64,000 bases of DNA from NCBI RefSeq assembly GCF_049532905.1, contig NZ_CP064032.1, positions 4,216,001 to 4,280,000 of the forward strand. Reading direction: 5' to 3'. The notes beneath the pieces were generated by a model, which saw nothing but the letters and a program-made list of their open reading frames with translations, was not told the origin of the DNA and ran no database searches. The translations under genes were made by a program, and so were the position numbers. Shown here one piece after another: positions 45,369-54,558 of the stretch. This stretch comes from Dyella_B nitratireducens (GTDB lineage Bacteria > Pseudomonadota > Gammaproteobacteria > Xanthomonadales > Rhodanobacteraceae). Numbering within the stretch: the first letter of the stretch is position 1; each line of letters starts with the position of its first letter.

Positions 45369-47411
45369 ATGTTCCACCCTCGAAAGATCGCTGGCGCCGT
45401 GGCGCTGGCCCTTGGCATGGTCGGCGCCGTTCACGCTACTGGCAATCCGAATTCCACGTTCAACAGCGTCGTGGTTTTTGGCGACAGCCTTAGCGACGCA
45501 GGCAATATTTCGCTAGCGACCAATCCGAGCATCCAGCCACCACTGAAGTTCACGACCAATCCCGGCAACGTGACTATTCAGAACGTAGCAGCCGGGCTCG
45601 GCTATTCGCTGACCGCTTCGCTGGCTGGCGGTACCGACTACGCCTGGGGTGGCGCAGGCATCAACAACAATTCGCCGGGCACGCCATCCACCGTACCGAC
45701 GATCACCAGCCAGGTGACGAGCTATCTGGCCACCAATAGCACCAATCCTCACGCGTTGTATGCGATGTGGGGCGGCGCCAACGACATCTTCAACGCTGCC
45801 ACGTCCGTCGCGGCCGGAGCAACCGCGCAGCAACTGATTGCGCAGACACTAGCCGCCGAGGCCTCGCAGGCTGTTGCCGCAGGCCTTATCCCTAACAACG
45901 CAACTGCCATTGCCGCGTTCGAAGCGCAGATCACTCCCACCGTCACCGCACAAGTGAATGCGCAAGTGGCCGCCGCGGCAGGCGTATCTTCGCTGCAAAC
46001 CGCAACCCAGGCACAAACCACCATTGCAGCGGCTGCACAGCAAGAAGTGAAACTGATCGGCGCCTTGCAGGCAGCCGGTGCAAAAAACATCGTCGTGTTC
46101 AACCTGCCCAATATCGGCCTGACGCCGGAGGCACTTGAGCAAGGCGCCTCGGCAGCATCGTCGTTGACCACGCTCAGCGTCATCTACAACGGCCAACTTA
46201 ATGCAGGCATTGGTCAGCTGGGTAAGGGCATCATTCCCGTCAACGCCTTTGCCCTGCTCAGTCAGGTGATAGCAAACCCGGGGGCATACGGCTTCACCAA
46301 TGTCACCACGCCGGCATGCGGCGTAGGCTCGAGCTCGGTCGAATGCGGACCGCAGGGTTCCGGCCTGCCTTATACCTATGCAGCAGGCACGAACCAGACC
46401 TACCTGTTCGCAGACGGTGTGCATCCCACCACGGCAGCGGATGTGATGCTCTCGCAAGTAGTGCTGTCCGAACTGGCGGCTCCGCAACAGATCTCCCTGC
46501 TGCAGGAAGCGCCACTTGCTGCCGTAACCACCCAGACCGCCGTGGTACGCGACCAGATGATGGCGGACAACTTTGGCAGCACCACGCGTGCGTTCGCCAA
46601 CATCAACTATTCGAATCAGCAATTCGACCAGCGTGCCGGTGCACCGAAAACCACCAGCAACAACGTCGACCTCACTGTTGGCGCTGACATCCACGCGACC
46701 GATTACATTTCAGCGGGTGTTGCACTGGGTATCGGCGAACACTATGCCGATGTCAGCGGTGGCGGCGGCTACGATCTGCAGGCGATCACCGGTCTGGGCT
46801 ATCTCACTTGGCACACCGGCGGCGCGTATGCAGGCGTATATGGCGATTTCGGCCAGGCAAGCTATACCGACGTCAATCGCGTCTTCATGATCGGTAACGA
46901 TCGCACGCATGAAAGCGGCAAGACCGATGGCTCGTATGTCGGCCTGGGGCTGCATGGCGGTTACTGGTTCGATGTCGGCAGCCTGAAGACTGGTCCGTTT
47001 GCAAACTTTGAATACCAGAACATCAAGATCAACGGCTACAACGAAAATGGCAACGATGCCACAGCAATGTGGTTCGGCCGTCAGGAGCGCAACGCCGTGA
47101 TCAGCACGCTGGGCTGGCGCCTGCAGGGCCACTGGCAATACGACAGCATGGATCTGGGGCCCTACGTCGAACTGGGTTGGAACCACGACAGCCGCGCTAG
47201 CACCGACATGGTTACGGCTGGTCTCAACAGCATGAATGGCAGCTTCGAGATGGCTGGCTTCACGCCGGACAAGAACTGGGGTTCGGTCAATGTGGGGTTG
47301 ACGGCGCAGATCACACCCAACCTTTCCGGCTGGATCGCCTACAACGGCCATTTCGCTGATAACAGCCAGCGCAGCAATGGTGTCAACCTGGGAGTGAAGT
47401 ACGGCTTCTAA
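45369..47411 (+). CDS. GDSL esterase autotransporter (EstA-like)
   Basis: 680 residues. A signal peptide (residues 1-23) leads into the GDSL esterase passenger: FGDSLSDAGN (nucleophile Ser40), GGANDIF near 137 and DGVHPTTAAD near 350. The catalytic Asp and His come from this last motif. From about residue 400 the sequence becomes amphipathic beta-strand-rich and ends GVNLGVKYGF, a beta-barrel autotransporter domain with terminal Phe. It would display an esterase at the outer surface. A roughly 60-residue Ala/Gln-rich insertion (about 155-220) looks helical. Has its own ribosome binding site and bidirectional terminator. Confidence 0.9.
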   Translation: MFHPRKIAGAVALALGMVGAVHATGNPNSTFNSVVVFGDSLSDAGNISLATNPSIQPPLKFTTNPGNVTIQNVAAGLGYSLTASLAGGTDYAWGGAGINNNSPGTPSTVPTITSQVTSYLATNSTNPHALYAMWGGANDIFNAATSVAAGATAQQLIAQTLAAEASQAVAAGLIPNNATAIAAFEAQITPTVTAQVNAQVAAAAGVSSLQTATQAQTTIAAAAQQEVKLIGALQAAGAKNIVVFNLPNIGLTPEALEQGASAASSLTTLSVIYNGQLNAGIGQLGKGIIPVNAFALLSQVIANPGAYGFTNVTTPACGVGSSSVECGPQGSGLPYTYAAGTNQTYLFADGVHPTTAADVMLSQVVLSELAAPQQISLLQEAPLAAVTTQTAVVRDQMMADNFGSTTRAFANINYSNQQFDQRAGAPKTTSNNVDLTVGADIHATDYISAGVALGIGEHYADVSGGGGYDLQAITGLGYLTWHTGGAYAGVYGDFGQASYTDVNRVFMIGNDRTHESGKTDGSYVGLGLHGGYWFDVGSLKTGPFANFEYQNIKINGYNENGNDATAMWFGRQERNAVISTLGWRLQGHWQYDSMDLGPYVELGWNHDSRASTDMVTAGLNSMNGSFEMAGFTPDKNWGSVNVGLTAQITPNLSGWIAYNGHFADNSQRSNGVNLGVKYGF

Positions 47412-47431
47412 GCCGGACGTTCACAGGCCAT

Positions 47432-47466
47432 AAAAAAAGCCGTCCTATTCGGACGGCTTTTTTATT
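47432..47466. terminator. Bidirectional terminator between esterase and YbaY genes
   Basis: AAAAAAAGCCGTCC, loop TATTC, GGACGGCTTTTTTATTT. A-rich on the left and T-rich on the right, it serves both convergent genes. Confidence 0.9.
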
Positions 47467-47486
47467 TGAGCTTTGGAAAGCCGGGT

Positions 47487-48350
47487 TTACTTGCCCTTGC
47501 CGCCCGTGGCCAGATTAAGAATGTCTTTCGCCTGCTGCTGCAGGCTCTGGGCATCGCCGTCGTCCAGCGGCGAGGTGTTGCCATCAGCCTCATGCGTCTT
47601 CAGCATCAGCGAACCGTCGTCACCCCAACCGGCGGTATCCACCGAGGAGGGTTTGGCATTCTGGCTGGGCTTCTTCTGCTGCTGTACGACCCACGGCTTG
47701 CCATCCTTATAGGCGAAGTCCGTGCTCGTAAAGCCCTTATCGCCGTAATCGACCAGCTCGCGGATGAACTTCACTTCGCCGTCAGCGCGGAACACCTGCC
47801 ACGCCAGTGAGGCATCCTTTTCAAGCTTGGTGCCGGAGGAGCGCTTCATGCCGCCGATCTGCTTCTGCACGCCCTGGAACGCCGCCAGAAGCTTTTCACC
47901 CGGGGTCTGCTCAGGCATGAGTTCAACGTTGACATTGGTCGTCGGATTGCCCTTGGTTAGCACCGGAGCCTGTAGTGGCATGGTGTAGTGGCGATCGCCA
48001 TCGACCAACTGGGCCTGCACGATATAAAGATCGTTGGTGGCTACGTTGGCAGGATTGAAGTCCAGCTCAAACGACTGCGGGAAGGTGGTGGCAGGCGCGA
48101 TTTCCTTGGTGGCCAGCGGCGGCGAGCCCTGTGCCGTCACATCAACAATGCTGATGTCGAGTTTGCTCTGCTGCGAAGGCGTGCCGCCACCGCGGATCGC
48201 GACGGTACCGGCGACGCTGTGCGCGGTAGCAGCCGGCGCATTCGCTTCGGTGTTTTCCGTGCCAGTCGACGACGACGGATTTGAAGAATTATTGCAGCCG
48301 GCTACCGCCACTGCTGCCACTGTCATCAGCGACCAAACAACGCTGCGCAT
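47487..48350 (-). CDS. YbaY-like lipoprotein
   Basis: 287 residues. Lipoprotein signal MRSVVWSLMTVAAVAVAGC with the lipidated Cys at 19, then a Ser/Thr-rich linker. The YbaY/YscW-type domain (VAGTVAIRGGG, then LDISIVDVTAQG, then FELDFNP) covers residues about 50-150. The C-terminal half (from about 165) has KLLAAFQGVQKQIGG and no known motif. YbaY proteins are of unclear role; some act as secretin pilotins. ATG at 48350 begins the lipoprotein signal; a longer in-frame reading has no ribosome binding site. Confidence 0.83.
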   Translation of the reverse strand: MRSVVWSLMTVAAVAVAGCNNSSNPSSSTGTENTEANAPAATAHSVAGTVAIRGGGTPSQQSKLDISIVDVTAQGSPPLATKEIAPATTFPQSFELDFNPANVATNDLYIVQAQLVDGDRHYTMPLQAPVLTKGNPTTNVNVELMPEQTPGEKLLAAFQGVQKQIGGMKRSSGTKLEKDASLAWQVFRADGEVKFIRELVDYGDKGFTSTDFAYKDGKPWVVQQQKKPSQNAKPSSVDTAGWGDDGSLMLKTHEADGNTSPLDDGDAQSLQQQAKDILNLATGGKGK

Positions 48351-48866
48351 GGAATGGAAACCTCGGGTTGGATCGATTCGAACGCGGTGCCTGTCGAACG
48401 CATCGCGTCGCAGACAGCGCGGGGGAGCCTCAGAGCATAGCCCAAAGACCATTGACGGAAAAGTCAACGGGCCAAACGCACCATTCGCTGACGTATGTTC
48501 CCATCTGTTCGATGCTGGTCTACGTAGTCCAAGTCTGAATAAAGAAGCGGCGTTGTCCGATAGCACATGACATAGAAAGTGAAAAAAATAGCCCTTCCTT
48601 GTACCGGCCAGGTAAACGCGGCCACCGGGAGCAACACGATCCACCCAATCCACGGGAAGGTTGCTCGGCAGGATCCCTATTTTCCCTACCGCAGTTTCTT
48701 GCCCCTATTGGCGCATTGACGTGTCAACCCGGATCAGGCTGACGCGTTTGTGCGGCCTAGGATGACTTCGAAATCACATCGCCATCCGCAAATTAATGCG
48801 ACGTGAAGTCAGCAAGTTGCGGCAACCGACATCTTCGCGAAGGCCGGTTGGTCTATAAAAACAGGA
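48351..48866. other. Intergenic region between YbaY and XRE genes
   Basis: About 520 bases with no gene I can support. TATAAA at 48854-48859 is a possible -10 of the XRE gene. I see no RNA structure, repeat or terminator that would explain the length. Confidence 0.5.
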
Positions 48867-48890
48867 ACGCCGGTAGTCATTTACCGGTTC
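48867..48890. promoter_or_regulatory. Candidate operator in front of the XRE regulator gene
   Basis: CCGGTA (48870-48875), 6 bases, TACCGG (48882-48887), with outer TTC on the right and imperfect GAAC on the left. It lies 30 bases before the ATG and just downstream of the possible -10, a usual place for autorepression by an XRE protein. Confidence 0.45.
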
Positions 48891-48920
48891 AAACGCTCGA
48901 AAATCTGTGGAATTTTTGCG

Positions 48921-49496
48921 ATGAACCTGCAAACCCATACGCCCCTCGCCGAACCCGCCTCCACTTTCGCCGATCGCATAAAATTGCTGATCCAGCGGGT
49001 GGGCAGCGTGACGGAAATCGCCCGAATGTGCGGATTCTCGGAGGGCGTGGTGCGTAGTTGGCGCGATGGAAATACCGACCCTTCGCGCGCTCGCTGCGTC
49101 ACCCTTGCTCGTACCTTGGGCATTTCACTGGTCTGGTTGGTAGCTGGCGAGGGATCGATGCTCGACCCTAGCGCGGTAGTCCCCGATGACATGGGCGCTA
49201 CAACCAGTTCCGAATCGATCGCCTCGCGTCATCGCTCCAAACTGCGCACGGCAGCCGACACGCTGGAAGCCAATGGCATGGACGTGCAGCGCCTGAACAC
49301 CGCGCTACGAATCCTGCAGTCAGAGCTGGATCTGGCAGATAGCCATCTGACGCTGGCCGAGAACTCGGACATGCTCGCGGAGCTCTACGACATCCTCGGC
49401 CCAGGCGGCAACGACGTCGATGCCTCGGCAATGGTGGCTTTCAATCATCGCCTGGCCGAGCGCCTGAAAGGCCGTACGGCGCGATTGGCATCCTGA
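48921..49496 (+). CDS. XRE/CI-type transcriptional regulator
   Basis: 191 residues. An N-terminal helix-turn-helix of phage CI style is seen at about 15-75: FADRIKLLIQRVGSVTEIAR, then GFSEGVVRSWRDGNTDPSRA. The remainder is helical (coiled-coil-like, LRILQSELDLADSHL) with no LexA-type peptidase. No other phage genes surround it, so it is a chromosomal regulator. Targets unknown. Confidence 0.78.
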   Translation: MNLQTHTPLAEPASTFADRIKLLIQRVGSVTEIARMCGFSEGVVRSWRDGNTDPSRARCVTLARTLGISLVWLVAGEGSMLDPSAVVPDDMGATTSSESIASRHRSKLRTAADTLEANGMDVQRLNTALRILQSELDLADSHLTLAENSDMLAELYDILGPGGNDVDASAMVAFNHRLAERLKGRTARLAS

Positions 49497-49512
49497 TTGG
49501 CATGCAATAGAT

Positions 49513-49547
49513 AAAAAAAGCGGCCTCACGCAGCGGCCGCTTTTTTG
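49513..49547. terminator. Bidirectional terminator between XRE gene and glyS
   Basis: AAAAAAAGCGGCC, loop, GGCCGCTTTTTTGTTT. It ends the XRE gene and the convergent glyS gene. Confidence 0.88.
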
Positions 49548-49562
49548 TTTACGTCTTTGCCG

Positions 49563-51710
49563 TTACAGGCGTGCGATGTCGGCAATGGTCGTGAACTGCG
49601 CTTTCAATCGCCCAAGCAAGGCGAGCCGATTGGCGCGGACCACCGGATTCTCGGCATTCACCAATACGTGATCGAAGAACGCATCGACCGGTACCTGCAG
49701 TTGCGCAAGGCGCGCGAGCACCGCGGTGTAGTCACGACGCTGCAAAGCCGCAGCTGTGTCGATCTGCGCGGCTTCCAACGCTTGCGCGAGAGCCCGTTCC
49801 GCATCCTCTTCGAAGTGCGCGGGATCGACGTGTTCGCGAATACTTTGCGCGCCATGCTCCTCCTGCTGCTTGCGGAGAATGTTAGCGACGCGCTTATTGG
49901 CGCCCGCCAAGCTCACTGCCTCCGGCTGCCGCCCGAATTCGACCACAGCTCGTAAGCGGCGATCAAAATCGACCAGGCTTACAGGTGCCACGGCCAGCAC
50001 GGCTTCGTATTGCTCGGTGATGAACCCCTTCTCTGCGTAATACCCACGCAAGCGCTCGAGTACGAATTCGCTGAGTTCGGACACTAGCGCGGCGCGGCGC
50101 TGGCCCACATCGAGTGCGGGCGCCTTGCCGTCTTTGCCTGCTTTCAGACCTGCCGCGAGTGCCGCTTCTGGCAGCAATTCCAGTGCTTCGGTGAACAGCG
50201 CTTTGTGATCAAGCTCAAGGCCACCTTCGATCAGCGTACGCGCCAAACCCAGCGCTGCACGGCGCAAGGCGAAAGGATCCTTGTTGCCGCTCGGCTTCAG
50301 GCCGACGGCAAAAATACCGGCCAGCGTGTCGACGCGCTCGGCAACGGCGAGCACCTGCCCCACCTTGCCTGCAGCAATGGTGTCGCCGGCAAAGCGTGGT
50401 TGGTAGACGCTGTCCAGCGCATCAGCTACCTCCGGCGATTCCTTATCGTGTTGCGCGTAGTAGCGGCCCATCACACCTTGCAGCTCCGGAAACTCGCCAA
50501 CCATGCGGGTGAGCAGATCGCATTTGGCCAAGGCCGCCGCGCGCGTTGCTTGCCCGGCATCCACACCAGCACGGTTGGCAACGATGCGCGCGATCTCTGC
50601 CACACGCACGCTCTTATCCCACAAGCTGCCCAGCGATTGCTGGTAGGTAACGCTCTTCAACGCGTCTTGGTAGCTCGCGAGCGGCGCCTTCAGGTCTTCG
50701 TCCCAGAAGAATTTCGCGTCGGCGAAGCGCGGACGAATCACACGCTCGTAGCCTTTGCGGATCTCATTCGGATGCTTGCTGTCGATGTTGGCAATGCCGA
50801 TGAAATGCTCGGTGAGCTTGTCTTGTGCATCGAACACCGGCACGAACTTCTGGTTGGCCTCCATCGTGGTGACTAGCGCCTCTGGCGGCACACCCAGAAA
50901 TTCACGATCAAACGTGCAGGCAATGGCGACCGGCCATTCGGTGAGATTGGCAATCTCGTCCAGCAGCGCATCATCGAGCCGCGGCACACCACCGGTTTGC
51001 TTCGCCTCACGTGCCACCTCATCGCGAATACGCTGACGGCGCTCCATCGGATCTGCTAGCACTTTGGCCATACGCAGTGCGTCAACGTAACTGTCCGCAT
51101 CAGCCAGATGCACGGGCAGTGGATGCATGAAGCGATGACCGCGCGATTGGCGGCCGCTACGCAAACCCAGCACTTGGCCATCGATGATGTTTGCACCGTG
51201 CAACATCACCAGCCAGTGCACAGGACGCACGAAGCTGTAATCGTGATCGGCCCAGCGCATCGGCCTGGGAATCGGCAAACCTTTGAGCGCTTCATCAACA
51301 ATCTCAGGCAGCAATGCCGCGACCGGCTGACCCGGTTTCACGGTGCGATACACGAACCAGGAACCCTTGTCGGTTTCGAGCTTTTCCAGTTGCTCCACAC
51401 TTACGCCGCACGACTGCGCAAAACCGGTCAGCGCCTTGCTGGGATTGCCTTGTGCATCGATCGCCGCGTTAACCGCCGGTCCACGGCGCTCGATCGATTG
51501 CTCGAGCTGCGCCGCCGCCACTTCGGGGACGTGGACGGCCAAACGCCGCGGCGTTACGTACAACGCCGCCTGCCCAAGCGACGCAGCGATGCCACGCTTG
51601 CTTAGGCCTTCGCAAATGCCACGCAAGAACGAAGCACCCAGCTCGTCCAGCGATTTCGGTGGTAGTTCTTCCGTGCCTAGCTCGATGAGCAATGACTTGG
51701 CGGCGCTCAT
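49563..51710 (-). CDS. glyS: Glycyl-tRNA synthetase, beta subunit
   Basis: 715 residues. The beta subunit binds tRNA-Gly in the alpha2beta2 enzyme. N-terminus LLIELGTEELPPKSL is the family hallmark; LGLRSGRQSRGHRF and the C-terminal DALRMAKV and helical anticodon-binding part are present. ATG at 51710 overlaps the glyQ stop by 4 bases. Confidence 0.97.
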   Translation of the reverse strand: MSAAKSLLIELGTEELPPKSLDELGASFLRGICEGLSKRGIAASLGQAALYVTPRRLAVHVPEVAAAQLEQSIERRGPAVNAAIDAQGNPSKALTGFAQSCGVSVEQLEKLETDKGSWFVYRTVKPGQPVAALLPEIVDEALKGLPIPRPMRWADHDYSFVRPVHWLVMLHGANIIDGQVLGLRSGRQSRGHRFMHPLPVHLADADSYVDALRMAKVLADPMERRQRIRDEVAREAKQTGGVPRLDDALLDEIANLTEWPVAIACTFDREFLGVPPEALVTTMEANQKFVPVFDAQDKLTEHFIGIANIDSKHPNEIRKGYERVIRPRFADAKFFWDEDLKAPLASYQDALKSVTYQQSLGSLWDKSVRVAEIARIVANRAGVDAGQATRAAALAKCDLLTRMVGEFPELQGVMGRYYAQHDKESPEVADALDSVYQPRFAGDTIAAGKVGQVLAVAERVDTLAGIFAVGLKPSGNKDPFALRRAALGLARTLIEGGLELDHKALFTEALELLPEAALAAGLKAGKDGKAPALDVGQRRAALVSELSEFVLERLRGYYAEKGFITEQYEAVLAVAPVSLVDFDRRLRAVVEFGRQPEAVSLAGANKRVANILRKQQEEHGAQSIREHVDPAHFEEDAERALAQALEAAQIDTAAALQRRDYTAVLARLAQLQVPVDAFFDHVLVNAENPVVRANRLALLGRLKAQFTTIADIARL

Positions 51711-52618
51711 GCGGCCTGCTCCTTTTTCTGTTGCTTCAATCCAGGGAAACCAAGCTTTTCACGTTGTGCGACGTATGCCTCAGCCACGCTGCGTGACAAG
51801 GTGCGTACGCGCAGGATGTAGCGCTGACGTTCGGTAACGCTAATAGCGCGACGCGCATCAAGCAGATTGAACGTGTGACTGGCTTTCATCACCTGCTCAT
51901 AGGCAGGTAACGGCAGACCGGCAGCAATCAGCTTATTGGCCTCGCCTTCGCATACATCGAACCAGCGCAGCAGTTCCACGACATTGGCGTGCTCGAAGTT
52001 GTACGTGCTCTGCTCCACTTCGTTCTGATGGAACACGTCGCCATAGGTGATTTTGCCGTGCGGGCCTTCCGTCCAGATCAGATCGTAGACGTTGTCCACG
52101 TTTTGCAGATACATCGTCAGGCGTTCCAAGCCATAGGTGATCTCGCCAGTGACTGGCTTGCATTCCAGGCCACCGGCTTGCTGGAAGTAGGTGAACTGGG
52201 TGACTTCCATGCCGTTGAGCCAGACCTCCCAGCCAAGGCCCCAGGCGCCAAGCGTGGGGGATTCCCAGTTGTCCTCTACAAAGCGCAGATCGTGCACTTG
52301 TGGATCGAGGCCCAGCTCTTTGAGCGAGCCGATGTACAACTCCAGAATGTTCTCCGGATTCGGCTTCATCACCACCTGATACTGGTAGTAATGCTGCAGG
52401 CGGTTAGGGTTTTCGCCATAGCGGCCATCGGTGGGACGACGCGAAGGCTGCACGTACGCTGCGGCCCAGGGCTCAGGGCCTAGCGCACGCAAGAATGTGG
52501 CGGGGTGGAAGGTACCTGCACCAACTTCGGTATCGAGGGGCTGCAGCAGCACGCAACCCTGGCGGCCCCAATAGCGGTTAAGGGTCTGGATCACATCCTG
52601 GAAAGTAGGCGCGGACAT
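51707..52618 (-). CDS. glyQ: Glycyl-tRNA synthetase, alpha subunit
   Basis: 303 residues. It holds the class II catalytic core: TFQDVIQTLNRYWGRQGC at the start, EVGAGTFHPATFLRALGPEPW near 32 and WEVWLNGMEVTQFTYFQQ in the middle. ATG at 52618 follows AGGAAAGAG; an upstream in-frame start at 52666 lacks a ribosome binding site. Precedes glyS in a two-gene operon. Confidence 0.97.
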   Translation of the reverse strand: MSAPTFQDVIQTLNRYWGRQGCVLLQPLDTEVGAGTFHPATFLRALGPEPWAAAYVQPSRRPTDGRYGENPNRLQHYYQYQVVMKPNPENILELYIGSLKELGLDPQVHDLRFVEDNWESPTLGAWGLGWEVWLNGMEVTQFTYFQQAGGLECKPVTGEITYGLERLTMYLQNVDNVYDLIWTEGPHGKITYGDVFHQNEVEQSTYNFEHANVVELLRWFDVCEGEANKLIAAGLPLPAYEQVMKASHTFNLLDARRAISVTERQRYILRVRTLSRSVAEAYVAQREKLGFPGLKQQKKEQAA

Positions 52619-52706
52619 CTCTTTCCTAACCTGAGTGTAAAGCGGGTTAGTATAGCCGCAGCGCATCTTTTCGCCGTTTTTTCCGCGCTACAAAGGGAAT
52701 CCGCCC

Positions 52707-54530
52707 ATGCCAGCAACACAACAAATCGCCTCCATGTTGGGTCGCCGCGGCCGGCTGGCGCTGGACGACGTCCTGGCAGCCCTGGTCGTGGATGGCTACC
52801 TCTCGGCTGACGATGCCAAGCAATTGCGCGTGGGAAACCGCGCTGGGCGCAGTACTGTTGAGCTGAATCCGCTGGTCATCATCGCCAACGCCAAGCTCAC
52901 CAATCGCCGCGATCCTGGCAAACCGCTCAGCCTGGAGGGCCTGACCGAATGGCTGGCCGGTCAGGCCGGCCTGCCGTATCTGAAAATCGATCCGATGAAG
53001 ATCAACGTGGCAGCGGTTACCCAGGTGGTGAGCCACGCTTATGCGCAGCGTCATCGCATTCTTCCCGTGGCGGTCACCTCTGGCGAGGTGACCTTTGCCA
53101 CGGCCGAGCCATTCGACGGCTCCTGGTCGAAGGATCTGTCGCAGATGCTGCGTCGTGACGTGCATCGTGTGGTGTCTAGCCCGATCGATATCAATCGCTA
53201 TTTGCAAGAGTTCTACGGTGTCCAGCGATCGATCCAGCTTGCGAAGGACGCTAAGAACCAGAGTGGTTACGACTCCTCGGCTTTGTTGAACTTCGAACAG
53301 CTGTTGGAACTTGGAAAAGCTGGCGAAGTTGGCGCCGACGACCGGCACGTCGTGCACATTGTGGATTGGCTGCTGCAATACGCTTTCGAACAGCGAGCGT
53401 CGGACATCCATCTGGAACCACGCCGCGAGGCTGGCATGATGCGCTTTCGCATCGATGGCGTGATGCACAAGGTGTTCGAGCTGCCGCCGCCGGTGATGAC
53501 GGCAGTTACATCGCGTATCAAAATCCTTTCACGCATGGACGTGGCCGAGAAGCGCCGCCCGCAGGATGGTCGCATCAAGACACGCGCCACTTCGGGGCGT
53601 GAAGTGGAATTGCGTATTTCCAGCATGCCTACCGCGTTCGGCGAAAAGATGGTCATGCGTATCTTCGATCCGGATATTGTGGCCAAGGACTTTTCGCAGC
53701 TTGGCTTCTCTTCGTCCGAAGACACGCTGTGGCGAAGCATGGTGGAGCGACCACACGGCATCGTACTGGTGACAGGTCCTACGGGGTCGGGCAAGACCAC
53801 CACGTTGTATTCGACGCTGAAACATCTAGCCACGCCAGACATCAACGTGTGCACGGTGGAAGACCCTATCGAAATGGTCTCACCCGAATTCAACCAGATG
53901 CAGGTGCAGCCATCAATCGACCTGGATTTTGCCGCCGGCGTACGCACGCTGTTGCGCCAGGATCCGGACATCATCATGGTCGGCGAAATTCGCGACCTGG
54001 AGACGGCGCAGATGGCCGTGCAGGCTTCGTTGACTGGCCACTTGGTACTTTCCACGTTGCATACCAATGACTCACCCAGTGCAGTGACGCGATTGCTCGA
54101 TTTAGGCGTGCCGCATTATCTGATTCAATCGACGCTAACTGGCGTGGTTGCGCAACGACTTGTGCGTACGCTTTGTCCGCATTGCAAACAGGAAACACGG
54201 CAGGATCCACACGAATGGACTGTGCTCACGCATGGCTGGTCGATGCCAGTACCTGAGCATGTGTTCAAACCGGTGGGTTGTCTTGAATGCCGTCATACCG
54301 GCTTCCTTGGCCGTACCGGCGTTTATGAAATGATGCCATTGACCCCCCGATTACGCGGCATGATCGGAGCGCAGCTCGATCTGATTCACTTCAGCCAAGC
54401 TGCGCTACTCGAAGGCATGCGACCGCTGCGCATTTCCGCGGCAGACCAGGTTGCACGCGGCTTGACTACCGTGCAGGAAGTGCTGACCGTGTTGCCACCC
54501 GTCGAGCACGTCGAAGATTCACCTCCTTGA
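52707..54530 (+). CDS. GspE/PilB-type secretion ATPase, orphan
   Basis: 607 residues. An N-terminal MshEN/T2SSE_N-like region (about 75-150) leads to the AAA-type core: Walker A GPTGSGKTTT near 356, Asp box TVEDPIE, Walker B IIMVGEIRD near 417 and His box. The tetracysteine motif CPHC plus CLEC near 490-525 is that of GspE/PilB. These ATPases power type II secretion or type IV pilus assembly. No gsp or pil genes lie nearby, so its partner machine is encoded elsewhere or it serves another role (for example c-di-GMP sensing through MshEN). Divergent from glyQ. Confidence 0.88.
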   Translation: MPATQQIASMLGRRGRLALDDVLAALVVDGYLSADDAKQLRVGNRAGRSTVELNPLVIIANAKLTNRRDPGKPLSLEGLTEWLAGQAGLPYLKIDPMKINVAAVTQVVSHAYAQRHRILPVAVTSGEVTFATAEPFDGSWSKDLSQMLRRDVHRVVSSPIDINRYLQEFYGVQRSIQLAKDAKNQSGYDSSALLNFEQLLELGKAGEVGADDRHVVHIVDWLLQYAFEQRASDIHLEPRREAGMMRFRIDGVMHKVFELPPPVMTAVTSRIKILSRMDVAEKRRPQDGRIKTRATSGREVELRISSMPTAFGEKMVMRIFDPDIVAKDFSQLGFSSSEDTLWRSMVERPHGIVLVTGPTGSGKTTTLYSTLKHLATPDINVCTVEDPIEMVSPEFNQMQVQPSIDLDFAAGVRTLLRQDPDIIMVGEIRDLETAQMAVQASLTGHLVLSTLHTNDSPSAVTRLLDLGVPHYLIQSTLTGVVAQRLVRTLCPHCKQETRQDPHEWTVLTHGWSMPVPEHVFKPVGCLECRHTGFLGRTGVYEMMPLTPRLRGMIGAQLDLIHFSQAALLEGMRPLRISAADQVARGLTTVQEVLTVLPPVEHVEDSPP

Positions 54531-54558
54531 TGAAAACCCTATCACCCTTATCGTTCGC

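Noticed and set aside
48715..48745. A second BirA-like site (GTGTCAACC...GGCTGACG) before the XRE gene
   Set aside because: The arms are imperfect and the spacing is shorter than for known BirA operators.
48921..49496. Prophage, suggested by the CI-like XRE regulator
   Set aside because: No integrase, structural or lysis genes, and no att repeats lie nearby; the neighbours are housekeeping genes.
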